Under the pieces are notes generated by a model. That model saw only the letters and a program-made list of their open reading frames with translations, had not been told where the DNA came from and ran no database searches. A DNA stretch of 43,290 nucleotides from Scatosoma sp964459515 (GTDB lineage: Bacteria; Bacillota; Clostridia; Christensenellales; Borkfalkiaceae): positions 1 through 43,290 of the forward strand of contig CAYWML010000005.1 in NCBI GenBank assembly GCA_964459515.1. Direction: 5' to 3'. Both the position numbers and the translations under genes were made by a program. Below, in pieces: positions 16,291 to 22,919 of the stretch (positions are counted from its first letter, which is position 1; each line of letters begins with the position of its first letter).

Positions 16291-16319
16291 AGTATACCGC
16301 TTTTTTCATCGCTTGTCAA
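16291..16319 (-). promoter_or_regulatory. Promoter of purA
   Basis: Minus strand: TTGACA (16314-16319), 17-bp spacer, TATACT (16291-16296). Expected start near 16284, about 100 nt before the coding region. Confidence 0.75.
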
Positions 16320-16368
16320 GTTAAAATACGCAACCGAGAAATTTTCCCGACTTTTTTGCATTTGCCTA

Positions 16369-16397
16369 TTGACATTTTCCGAAAAACGCTGTATTAT
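16369..16397 (+). promoter_or_regulatory. Promoter of the NUDIX gene
   Basis: TTGACA (16369-16374), 17-bp spacer, TATTAT (16392-16397). Divergent from the purA promoter; the two -35 boxes are about 50 bp apart. Confidence 0.75.
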
Positions 16398-16454
16398 ATA
16401 TATCGTACGAAAAGTTTTGACGAAACAACAATCCGCGAAAAAGGAGGATAAATT

Positions 16455-16949
16455 ATGTATTGCAGAGAATGCGGAGAAAAATTAACTTTACGATTTTGTG
16501 AAAACGAAGGCTTGATCCCCTATTGCGAAAAATGCCGCGCCTATATGTTTCCGCAATTTCCCGTTGCGGTGTCCATGGTCGTCACCAACCGCGCGCAGGA
16601 CAAAATTTTATTGGCGAAACACGTCGAGGACGACGATTTCATTCTGTTCGCAGGCTATATCAAAAAGGGCGAAAACGCCGAAAAGACCGTTCCGAGAGAA
16701 ATCAAAGAAGAATTGGGCTTGGACGTTGTAAAAGCCAAATACATGTCCTCGCGCTATCATGCGAAAAAGGACGTTTTAATGCTGAATTTCATCGTCGTTG
16801 TCGAAGAACAACCCATTAAATTAAAAGAGGACGAAGTTTCCGAAGCGCGTTGGTGCACGCCCGAAGAAGCGTTGCGTTTGATTCGCAAAAATACGACGGC
16901 GGAATACTTCCTCGTCAACGCCGTACGCGAATTGAAAAAGAAGTTATAA
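16455..16949 (+). CDS. NUDIX hydrolase with N-terminal zinc ribbon
   Basis: 164 residues. An N-terminal zinc ribbon (C3-x2-C6 and C24-x2-C27) is followed by a complete Nudix box: Gx5Ex7REUxEExGU is satisfied by GYIKKGENAEKT followed by VPREIKEELGL. These enzymes cleave nucleoside diphosphates linked to another group, using Mg2+ bound by the REUxEE glutamates. The zinc ribbon plus Nudix layout recalls NudC (NADH pyrophosphatase / RNA de-NADding), but the chain is much shorter, and the SQPWPFPxS motif that marks NADH pyrophosphatases is not seen. The substrate is therefore open. GGAGG lies close to the ATG. Own promoter; monocistronic, ending toward a bidirectional terminator. Confidence 0.85.
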   Translation: MYCRECGEKLTLRFCENEGLIPYCEKCRAYMFPQFPVAVSMVVTNRAQDKILLAKHVEDDDFILFAGYIKKGENAEKTVPREIKEELGLDVVKAKYMSSRYHAKKDVLMLNFIVVVEEQPIKLKEDEVSEARWCTPEEALRLIRKNTTAEYFLVNAVRELKKKL

Positions 16950-16993
16950 ACGTCGTCCTTGCTTATACCGAAGCGAAATTCTTTGGGGAAGCG

Positions 16994-17059
16994 AGCGTTC
17001 CGCGGCAAGCCGTAGGCTTGCCACGAGATTACCGCGTCGCTTCGCTCCTCGTAATGACG
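16994..17059 (-). repeat. Half-unit of the composite repeat (right half)
   Basis: Contains GCGTTCCGCGGCAAGCCG, then GAGATTACCGCGTCGC and CTCCTCGTAATGACG. It matches the right half of the units at 4076-4215 and 19478-19623; the left half is absent. It lies downstream of the NUDIX gene. Confidence 0.75.
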
Positions 17060-17130
17060 GACAAGGACGAAAACGGAATGTGCGTTCCGCGGCAACTCTA
17101 AGGACGAAGATATAAAAACAGCAATATCAT

Positions 17131-17167
17131 AAAAAACGGGAGCAGGTCTAAACCGCTCCCGTTTTTT
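17131..17167. terminator. Bidirectional terminator
   Basis: AAAAAACGGGAGC ... GCTCCCGTTTTTT: 8-bp stem with A-run before and T-run after, so it can stop transcripts from the NUDIX gene (plus) and the small lipoprotein gene (minus). Confidence 0.85.
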
Positions 17168-17183
17168 CAACGTAATTATGTAA

Positions 17184-17543
17184 TTATTCCTTAACGAGTA
17201 CGATATCCAAACCGCCTACGGTAATCGTCATTTCGCCTTTCTCGATTTTCACGGTGTAATCGATATTATCCACGGAAAGCTTATAGGTGTTTTTCTCTTC
17301 CGCTGCTTCCCATGTTCCTTCTCCGTTAAGCGAAACGGACGCAACTTTCAAAACCATTTTAACCGACTTATCGGAGTTAAGCTGAATATAAGACTCTGTT
17401 TTCGTTTCGTCAACGTCAACGCTAACTGCGCCCATCTTATATTCAGATACCTTATACACACCGTTCTCGCCGCAGCCGACAAGACAGAACAAACTTAAAA
17501 TAAGCGTTAAAATTCCTACTAAAATTGCATTGGTTTTCTTCAT
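17184..17543 (-). CDS. Small lipoprotein with one G-T-W module
   Basis: 119 residues from the ATG at 17543, chosen because AAGGAGGT lies just upstream. Signal peptide with lipobox LVGC (Cys24), then a roughly 95-residue all-beta domain: YIQLNSDKSVKMVLKVASVS, GEGTWEAAEEKNTYKLSV and GEMTITVGGLDIVLVKE at the end. The phrase GTW followed by alternating hydrophobic strands recalls the modules of the large lipoprotein at 7433-11767, though the link is by eye only. Function unknown; exposed on the outer face of the membrane. It has its own promoter, 110 bp after kdgK. I do not recognise a named family. Confidence 0.75.
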   Translation of the reverse strand: MKKTNAILVGILTLILSLFCLVGCGENGVYKVSEYKMGAVSVDVDETKTESYIQLNSDKSVKMVLKVASVSLNGEGTWEAAEEKNTYKLSVDNIDYTVKIEKGEMTITVGGLDIVLVKE

Positions 17544-17573
17544 AGAAATACCTCCTTCAAAATATTTGCCCAC

Positions 17574-17602
17574 ATTATAGCATGATTTTTATAGCTTGTC
17601 AA
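17574..17602 (-). promoter_or_regulatory. Promoter of the small lipoprotein gene
   Basis: Minus strand: TTGACA (17597-17602), 17-bp spacer, TATAAT (17574-17579), both exact consensus. No terminator was seen between kdgK and this promoter, so some read-through is possible. Confidence 0.8.
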
Positions 17603-17653
17603 TAGCATTTTTTAATATTTTTTCAGCAATTTTTTGTCCAAATCGCACAAAAA

Positions 17654-18676
17654 TCACCGTTGCACTCTGCCGCTTGCATTGCCGCCTGCCAAAGCTTCCA
17701 CTTCCGCAAGCGATACCATATTATAATCGCCCTCGATAGAATGCTTTAAGCAGCTTGCCGCCACGGCAAATTCGATTGCTTTTTGCGCGTCGTAACCGTT
17801 CAAAAGCGAATAGATCAATCCGCCGCCGAACGAATCGCCGCCGCCCACGCGGTCTACAATGTGCATTGCGTATTTTTTAGAGAACACCGCCTCGCTGTCC
17901 GTATACAGCATTGCCGACCAATTGTTGTCGTTGGCGGAAAGGCTTTCGCGAAGGGTAATCGCAACGCCTTTGAAAGCGAACCGCTCGGTAAGCTTCTTCG
18001 CCACGGAAATATACCCGTTTCGATCGAGCTTGCCCGTGTTGATATCCGTATTGTCCGCTTCGATGCCGAACACGTCTTTCGCGTCCTCTTCGTTTGCGAT
18101 GCAATAATCCACGTATTGACAAAGCTCGCCCATGACAGAACCTGCTTTTTCTTTGCTCCACAGCTTTTTACGGAAATTCAAATCGCAGGAGATCGTAATG
18201 TTTTTCGCCTTAGCGGCTTTGCATGCCGCCAGCGTAATCGCCGCCATGCCGTCGGAAAGCGCAGGCGTAATACCCGTAAAGTGAAACCACGTTACGTTTT
18301 CGAAAATGCGTTCCCAATCGAAATCTTCGGGTTTTGCCATGGCAATCGCGGAATACGCGCGGTCGTAAATGACTTTCGAGGGACGCTGGCTCGCGCCCTT
18401 TTCGCAGTAGTAAATACCGACTCTGTCGCCGCCGCGGACAATCTTCGTCGTATCCACGCCGAATTTTCGCAGGGAATTTACCGCCGCTTGCCCGATTTCG
18501 TGCGCAGGCAATTTCGACACGAACGCCACGTCCACGCCGTAGTTGGCAAGGCTGACCGCCACGTTTGCCTCTGCGCCGCCAAACGTCGCTTCGTATTTTT
18601 CGCTCTGTACAAACCGCAAATAGTTTTCGGGGGCAAGCCGCAACATCAATTCGCCGAAAGTTACCACTTTTTTCAT
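17654..18676 (-). CDS. kdgK: 2-keto-3-deoxygluconate kinase (PfkB family)
   Basis: 340 residues from the ATG at 18676 (GAGGTAG upstream). The PfkB signature near the C-terminus, DRVGGGDSFGGGL, supplies the anion hole and catalytic Asp; the N-terminal VTFGELMLRLAPENYLRFVQ and FGGAEANVAVSLANYG are typical of KDG kinases. It phosphorylates 2-keto-3-deoxygluconate with ATP to KDPG, which the upstream aldolase then splits. Its start overlaps the eda stop (ATGA), so the two are translationally coupled. Together they complete the lower part of hexuronate (galacturonate/glucuronate, pectin-type) breakdown; the upper enzymes are not in the window. Confidence 0.9.
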   Translation of the reverse strand: MKKVVTFGELMLRLAPENYLRFVQSEKYEATFGGAEANVAVSLANYGVDVAFVSKLPAHEIGQAAVNSLRKFGVDTTKIVRGGDRVGIYYCEKGASQRPSKVIYDRAYSAIAMAKPEDFDWERIFENVTWFHFTGITPALSDGMAAITLAACKAAKAKNITISCDLNFRKKLWSKEKAGSVMGELCQYVDYCIANEEDAKDVFGIEADNTDINTGKLDRNGYISVAKKLTERFAFKGVAITLRESLSANDNNWSAMLYTDSEAVFSKKYAMHIVDRVGGGDSFGGGLIYSLLNGYDAQKAIEFAVAASCLKHSIEGDYNMVSLAEVEALAGGNASGRVQR

Positions 18677-19260
18677 TTTGCTTCTACCTCGCTTATAATT
18701 GCATTGATTTTTTTGCACGTATCGACGGTATCGCCTTTCATCATGAACGAACCGCCGACCGCATAAATTTTATCGAATTCCAAAAATTCTTTCAAATTCG
18801 TCAAATCCACGCCGCCCGTGGGAATAAAACGCACTTGCGGAAAAGGCGCGCTGAGCGCTTTTAAGGCTTTCAAGCCGCCGTACACGCTCGCAGGGAAAAA
18901 CTTCAACACCGTCAAGCCGCATTCGAGTGCCGCCATGATCTCGGTGGGCGTTACGCAACCGGGGAAATAGTCCACGCCGTGCTCCTTGCAGACCTGCGCC
19001 ACGCTTGCGGAAAAACCGGGGGAGACGATGAATTTCGCGCCGACAGCCAACGCTTGCTCGCACTGCGCGGCGTTGATAACCGTACCTGCGCCGATATGCA
19101 TATCGGGAAATAATTTCACGCCGAGCGCAATCGCTTCCGCCGCACAAGCCGTGCGAAACGTGATCTCCGCCGTATGAATACCGCCTTCGCGAAGCGCGGA
19201 AAGCGTTTTTTCCGTATCTTCGACGTTTTTTATCACCACTACGGGTATTACTCTGTCCAT
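18673..19260 (-). CDS. eda: KDPG/KHG aldolase (2-dehydro-3-deoxyphosphogluconate aldolase)
   Basis: 195 residues from the ATG at 19260 (GAGG upstream). It cleaves KDPG to pyruvate and glyceraldehyde 3-phosphate through a Schiff base. Visible: HTAEITFRT with catalytic Glu32, the IGAGTVINAAQCEQALAVGA block, GCVTPTEIMAALECG, and VLKFFPAS with the Schiff-base Lys120; FIPTGGVDLTN closes the barrel. Length is close to the family norm (about 205-213). First gene of an eda-kdgK operon with a strong promoter. Confidence 0.92.
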   Translation of the reverse strand: MDRVIPVVVIKNVEDTEKTLSALREGGIHTAEITFRTACAAEAIALGVKLFPDMHIGAGTVINAAQCEQALAVGAKFIVSPGFSASVAQVCKEHGVDYFPGCVTPTEIMAALECGLTVLKFFPASVYGGLKALKALSAPFPQVRFIPTGGVDLTNLKEFLEFDKIYAVGGSFMMKGDTVDTCKKINAIISEVEAK

Positions 19261-19288
19261 AATCGAACCTCTCGTACTTTTTTTCTTT

Positions 19289-19317
19289 ATTATATTCCGT
19301 CGTCGAAAAAAAGTCAA
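19289..19317 (-). promoter_or_regulatory. Promoter of eda-kdgK
   Basis: Minus strand: TTGACT (19312-19317), 17-bp spacer, TATAAT (19289-19294). No obvious operator palindrome was seen. 19318-19477 holds nothing recognised. Confidence 0.75.
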
Positions 19318-19477
19318 GCGATTGCAAGCCGTCGTAGGCGCGTTCCTCGCATTTTTCCGTTTTTATATAGCAAAACACGATGTGGCGTAGCCGCAAGCCG
19401 TTTTCCGTGCCGTTGAGGGTACATATGCAATATTAGAAAGCGCATTACAGCGTGTGCCCCCGAAAACCTCGCCTCTC

Positions 19478-19623
19478 CGTCATTGCGAAGGAGCGCAGCA
19501 CGCGCGCCTGCGGCAATCTCCACCGATAGGCGGAAACGAAAGCAGGTATTCAAAACTTGCGTTCCGCGGCGCGCCGCAGGCTTGCCGCGAGATTACCACG
19601 TCGCTACGCTCCTCGTAATGACG
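19478..19623. repeat. Composite repeat unit with inverted ends (146 bp)
   Basis: Starts CGTCATTGCGAAGGAGCGCA and ends CTCCTCGTAATGACG; the inner part carries GGCAATCTCCACCGATAGGC, then AAAGCAGGTATTC, then the GCGCGCCGCAGGCTTGCC region and GAGATTACCACG. Same block order as 4076-4215. It lies between the eda promoter and the end of the Fur-family gene. Confidence 0.75.
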
Positions 19624-19660
19624 GGAATAGGCGAAAACAGGGCAAAACTTTGCGGCGAGG

Positions 19661-20101
19661 CTACGGCTTCGTTATTTCGCCCCTCGCAACGTCGGGAACG
19701 GAAGCATTTTTCAACGCTTCTTTCTCGATTCGGCAGGCTTGGCACAAGCCGAAAAACTCCACGAGATACCCCTGCACCTGAAAGCCGTTTTTCGCCGTCG
19801 CCGTCAAGCCCGTTTGCGGCAGACCGCCAATCGTCACGTCCGCCAGCCGTCCGCATTGCGTACAGCGCGCGTGGCTGTGCGGTTGCGTATTGAAATCGTA
19901 GCGCGTTTCGCATCCTGCCGTCCGCAGTTCCAAAGCCTTTCCCGTGTGCGCAAAGCCGCCCAACACCCGAAACACCGTCGCGCGTGAAATATTCTCTGCA
20001 CGCGTATGCACAAAAGCGTACACTTCGGTGGCGGTGGGGTGATCCAAAGTGCATAAAGTTTCGTAGATAAGTTGTTTTTGTTTGGTTTGCCGTTCCTGCA
20101 T
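19661..20101 (-). CDS. Fur-family metal/peroxide-responsive regulator
   Basis: 146 residues. Winged-helix DNA-binding part (recognition helix about 37-55, ISRATVFRVLGGFAHTG), then a dimerisation part with two CxxC pairs, C80-x2-C83 (HSHARCTQCG) and C120-x2-C123 (GLCQACRI), which form the structural zinc site of Fur/PerR/Zur proteins. His75/His77 could join a regulatory metal site. The sequence alone does not separate PerR, Zur and Fur, although the DNA-binding and RCTQCG regions look most like PerR-type proteins. AAAGGA lies upstream of the ATG. An inverted repeat covers its own -10, consistent with autoregulation. Confidence 0.85.
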   Translation of the reverse strand: MQERQTKQKQLIYETLCTLDHPTATEVYAFVHTRAENISRATVFRVLGGFAHTGKALELRTAGCETRYDFNTQPHSHARCTQCGRLADVTIGGLPQTGLTATAKNGFQVQGYLVEFFGLCQACRIEKEALKNASVPDVARGEITKP

Positions 20102-20116
20102 AATTATCCTTTAACG

Positions 20117-20138
20117 ATATTCAATCCTAATTGAGTAT
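20117..20138. promoter_or_regulatory. Candidate Fur-family operator
   Basis: Inverted repeat 9-4-9: ATATTCAAT / CCTA / ATTGAGTAT with a single mismatch. It overlaps the -10 and expected start of the Fur-family gene. It does not match the standard PerR or Fur box exactly. Confidence 0.5.
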
Positions 20139-20163
20139 ACCATGTTAAAAAGGCATTCGTCAA
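20134..20163 (-). promoter_or_regulatory. Promoter of the Fur-family gene
   Basis: Minus strand: TTGACG (20158-20163), 18-bp spacer, TATACT (20134-20139). Confidence 0.7.
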
Positions 20164-20225
20164 GCGGTTTTACGATAAAAGCGAATTTTTCCGCCGAGCG
20201 GCGGCACGCAGTGCGCTTTATATAG

Positions 20226-20251
20226 CAAAAACCGAGGCGAATTGCCTCGGT
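20226..20251 (-). terminator. Terminator of the HU gene
   Basis: Stem ACCGAGGC / GCCTCGGT with loop GAATT; on the minus strand it is followed by TTTTT. It starts 21 bp past the stop codon. Confidence 0.85.
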
Positions 20252-20271
20252 TTCGTTTGTTCTTCAATCGA

Positions 20272-20547
20272 TTATGCGTTGAAAATTTCCTTGTATGCTT
20301 TACCGAATTTCATAACGGGTTTTTTGCATTCGGGAATAGCAACGTGTTCCTTCGTCTGCGGGTTGATACCCGTCTTCGCAGGAACTGTTTTAACTTCCAT
20401 CGTGCCGAAGCCGACAAGCTGTACTTTTTCGCCAGCCTTCAATGCTTCCGTAACCGATTCGATCAGCGCGTCGTACGCAATAGCTGCGTCTTTCTGCGTG
20501 AAACCTGCTTTGTCTGCAATCGCTTTAATCAATTCGCCTTTGTTCAT
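20272..20547 (-). CDS. hup: HU-family DNA-binding protein
   Basis: 91 residues, the standard HU length. MNKGELIKAIADKAGFTQKD opens the helical dimer body; VQLVGFGTMEVK and the beta-arm region AKTGINPQTKEHVAIP follow, ending KFGKAYKEIFNA. HU dimers bend and compact DNA with little sequence preference. The beta arm carries TGINPQT in place of the common GRNPQT, a mild variation at the arm. AAAGGGG lies 8 nt upstream of the ATG; strong promoter and terminator; monocistronic. Confidence 0.95.
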   Translation of the reverse strand: MNKGELIKAIADKAGFTQKDAAIAYDALIESVTEALKAGEKVQLVGFGTMEVKTVPAKTGINPQTKEHVAIPECKKPVMKFGKAYKEIFNA

Positions 20548-20602
20548 AAGAGAAACCCCTTTGAGAAATTTTTTTTCTTAAACTTTTCGTTTAAGTGTTT
20601 CT

Positions 20603-20631
20603 ATTATACATGATAAAAAGCCGTTTGTCAA
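20603..20631 (-). promoter_or_regulatory. Promoter of the HU gene
   Basis: Minus strand: TTGACA (20626-20631), 17-bp spacer, TATAAT (20603-20608), both exact consensus. Confidence 0.85.
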
Positions 20632-20691
20632 CAGCTACGAATAAAAAATCGCGAAAAAGCTTGAAAAATAAAGGATTTTTTGCACTTTTTT

Positions 20692-20736
20692 CAAAAAAAC
20701 GAAGGCGCAAGTTCCGCAAAAAGCGAAATTCGCGCC
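20692..20736 (-). terminator. Terminator of the YitT-family gene
   Basis: Minus strand: GGCGCGAATTTCGC / GCGGAACTTGCGCC stem (few mismatches) with a T loop, followed by TTCGTTTTTTT. Confidence 0.75.
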
Positions 20737-20743
20737 AAATTCG

Positions 20744-21790
20744 TCAATGTTCCTCGCCTTGATAGAACCCCAACCCCAACACCTGCGACACGCTCGACAT
20801 GACGGCAAAGCTGTCCGGATCGACGGTTTTCATGATCCGTCGCAATGCGGCGACTTGTCTGCGACTGACTACGCAAAGCAACATGGTATGCGTTTCCTTC
20901 GTGTACATGCCCGTCGCGGGGAGCGCGGTCACGCCGCGGCTAAGCTCCTGCATTAAAGCCGCCGCCATTTCTTCGGGCTTATCCGTAATAATGCGGAACT
21001 CTCGCGCGGAATGGAAACCGTTCGTCACCGTTTCGTTGGTTTTGCTTTCGATATACGACTCAAACGCCGACATCATGACGGGCAACAGTCGCAAAGCCAG
21101 CGTATCGCCCTCGAACACGAAAACGGACATCGAAATGACGGTGCAATTGATTATAAACAGCAACCATGCAATCGACGTAGCGGCGAATTTTTTTTGAATC
21201 AGCACGGCGAGTATATCCGAACCGCCCGTACTGCCGCCCGACTTAAAGGCGAGCGCAATGGCAAACCCCATACAAAGCCCTGCGGCGATTGCCGCGAAAA
21301 TACGTCCGCTTTCGTCGAACTCGATCTTTGCGCTTTCCTTCAAAACCACGCGAAGAAGAAACAGCCAAAGCGTTTGCAGACCGATATTGATCGCCGAAAG
21401 CACGGCGAAACGTTTTTTTACGTAAATAAACGCCAAAATCAACAGCGGAAGATTGATACAAGGCAAGACGATATCTTGCCCTATTTTGCCGTTCGTCGCC
21501 GCGCTGACGAGAATGGCGATACCGCTCGCGCCGCCGACGGTGAATTTGTTGGGCGCGATCAAGCTGTACGAAGCGAACGACAGCAAAAAGGAGGAAAGAA
21601 TCGTCAAAAGGACGGATTTCGTCCACATCATAATCTTGCCCTTTTTGGTGAGCGCAATCGGATCGTAATTCTCTTTCGTAATCTTCGGCGGCAGATAAAA
21701 CTGTCCGTTTTGCGCATTGAGCGCGTTTGGCTCGTTAGGCGCGTTTTCGTATGCGGCTTCTTCGGGCAGCCGCGTTTCTTTTTCTTCCAT
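20744..21790 (-). CDS. YitT-family membrane protein (DUF161/DUF2179)
   Basis: 348 residues. A roughly 50-residue polar N-terminal extension (Glu/Pro/Asn-rich) is followed by about five or six membrane segments with SLIAPNKFTVGGASGIAILV and ALAFKSGGSTGGSDILAV, the glycine-rich signatures of the YitT membrane domain. A soluble C-terminal DUF2179 domain follows (about 265-345, FRIITDKPEEMAAALMQELS, VSRRQVAALRRIMKTVDPDS). The role of YitT proteins is unknown; a ligand-sensing or transport role is often supposed. Its promoter lies about 150 bp upstream, giving a long leader. Monocistronic, with its own terminator. Confidence 0.88.
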   Translation of the reverse strand: MEEKETRLPEEAAYENAPNEPNALNAQNGQFYLPPKITKENYDPIALTKKGKIMMWTKSVLLTILSSFLLSFASYSLIAPNKFTVGGASGIAILVSAATNGKIGQDIVLPCINLPLLILAFIYVKKRFAVLSAINIGLQTLWLFLLRVVLKESAKIEFDESGRIFAAIAAGLCMGFAIALAFKSGGSTGGSDILAVLIQKKFAATSIAWLLFIINCTVISMSVFVFEGDTLALRLLPVMMSAFESYIESKTNETVTNGFHSAREFRIITDKPEEMAAALMQELSRGVTALPATGMYTKETHTMLLCVVSRRQVAALRRIMKTVDPDSFAVMSSVSQVLGLGFYQGEEH

Positions 21791-21939
21791 ACGTTTATTT
21801 TATTCCTTATTCGATCGTATTTGTTTCTACGCAAGCCGCAACGCGGCTTTTAAGAAACGCTTGGCGTTCGACGGCTATGCGTTCGCACGCCGCAACGATA
21901 AGCGGAACGGCAAACTCCGCGCCGTTTCGCAACGAATAT

Positions 21940-21968
21940 ATTGTAGCATATTTTTCCGTCGTCGGCAA
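21940..21968 (-). promoter_or_regulatory. Promoter of the YitT-family gene
   Basis: Minus strand: TTGCCG (21963-21968), 17-bp spacer, TACAAT (21940-21945). It leaves a leader of about 143 nt containing a small hairpin (AGCCGCGTTGCGGCT). Confidence 0.6.
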
Positions 21969-22002
21969 GCGCTTACGCCGACAAAACGTATAATTTTTCG
22001 CA

Positions 22003-22040
22003 TAAAACGCCGCCCTGCGATTTAAGAAACGCGGCGCGTT
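22003..22040 (-). terminator. Probable terminator of rplI
   Basis: Imperfect GC stem formed by AACGCCGCC and GCGGCGCGTT, with the T-run TTTTATGCG on the minus strand, immediately past the rplI stop. The stem has a bulge, so the call is moderate. Confidence 0.4.
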
Positions 22041-22043
22041 TTT

Positions 22044-22484
22044 TTATAAACTTTCGACATTGACGGTAATCTTCGCGACGACGCCTTCCATAAAGCGAAT
22101 TTCGGCAGGATACGCGCCCAAATTTTTGGCTGCTTCCATTTTGATCTTCTTCTTATCGATGGCAAAGCCAAGCTCCGCGAGAGCGTCCGCCACATGCAAC
22201 GAAGTCACGCTGCCGAATACCTTTCCGTTTTCGCTCACTTTGATTTTCACGACGACGGTCTTTCCGTCCAACTGCGCCGCCAAAGCTTTCGTCGCTTTCA
22301 CTTCTTCGGCTTTATGAAATTCCGCCGCCGCTTTTTTCTGCGAAGCTTCGTGCACGTTGCTCGCCGTGGCGACTTTCGCCAAGCCCTTTTTTACGAGGAA
22401 GTTCCGTCCGTAGCCGTCCGCCACTTCCACCACGTCGCCTTTTTTGCCCGTTCCTTTTACGTCTGCCGTTAAAATAACTTTCAT
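22044..22484 (-). CDS. rplI: 50S ribosomal protein L9
   Basis: 146 residues, the normal length. MKVILTADVKGTGKKGDVVE followed by VADGYGRNFLVKKGLA is the L9 N-terminal domain signature; a long connecting helix (about 40-75, Ala/Lys/Glu-rich) leads to the C-terminal domain ending EIRFMEGVVAKITVNV. It binds 23S rRNA near the L1 stalk. AGGAGGA precedes the ATG. The leader carries a GCGGCG/CGCCGC hairpin just upstream of the ribosome site. It is often next to dnaB or gdpP, but here it stands alone between YitT and DUF1540. Confidence 0.96.
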   Translation of the reverse strand: MKVILTADVKGTGKKGDVVEVADGYGRNFLVKKGLAKVATASNVHEASQKKAAAEFHKAEEVKATKALAAQLDGKTVVVKIKVSENGKVFGSVTSLHVADALAELGFAIDKKKIKMEAAKNLGAYPAEIRFMEGVVAKITVNVESL

Positions 22485-22536
22485 TTTACATATCCTCCTC
22501 GCGGCGAAATCCGCCGCTTTCGTATTCCTTTTCTAT

Positions 22537-22565
22537 ATTGTACAAGAAATTTCGCGAATTGTCAA
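22537..22565 (-). promoter_or_regulatory. Promoter of rplI
   Basis: Minus strand: TTGACA (22560-22565), 17-bp spacer, TACAAT (22537-22542). Leader about 50 nt. Confidence 0.75.
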
Positions 22566-22614
22566 TAATCTTTTGAAAATTTCTCATACTGTTTCTACAA
22601 AAGGAGGGTTTTTC

Positions 22615-22782
22615 ATGATGATGAATGAAAACGAAGTAAATAAAAGCATCGGTTGCGGCGTTACGGAATGCAAATACAACCATACGGGCGACTATTGCAC
22701 GCTCAGCAAAATCCACGTAGGCAATACGTGCAACTGCGATGCAGAGTGCTGCACCTGCTGCGACAGTTTCGTAAAACGCTAA
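22615..22782 (+). CDS. Cys-rich DUF1540 small protein
   Basis: 55 residues with nine cysteines (14, 19, 28, 39, 41, 45, 46, 48, 49). The core IGCGVTECKYNHTGDYC, then KIHVG and CNCDAECCTCCDSFVKR, fits DUF1540, a family of small probably metal-binding proteins common in Clostridia, some of them sporulation-associated. The ATG at 22615 is chosen because AAGGAGG lies 7 nt upstream; two further ATG codons follow directly (22618, 22621), so the exact start is ambiguous by up to two residues. A strong hairpin terminator follows. No clear promoter could be assigned, perhaps because it uses an alternative sigma factor. Confidence 0.85.
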   Translation: MMMNENEVNKSIGCGVTECKYNHTGDYCTLSKIHVGNTCNCDAECCTCCDSFVKR

Positions 22783-22803
22783 GCCGAGCAGGATAATTTT
22801 TTT

Positions 22804-22840
22804 ACGCCCGTCGCGCGTTTCGCGCGACGGGCGTATTTTA
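22804..22840 (+). terminator. Terminator of the DUF1540 gene
   Basis: Perfect 14-bp stem ACGCCCGTCGCGCG / CGCGCGACGGGCGT with a TTT loop, followed by ATTTTAG. Short T-tract but a very strong stem. Confidence 0.75.
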
Positions 22841-22919
22841 GTTATTGAAAAATACTTTTCTCCCTGCATTATAATCTACCGTTCCGCGACGCCCCTCTTT
22901 AATGCAGACAAAAAAACGC

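Noticed and set aside
19371..20230. Shared motif TTTATATAGCAAAA at about 19371 and 20218
   Set aside because: Two short AT-rich matches with no extended similarity or symmetry; not enough for a repeat or regulatory call.
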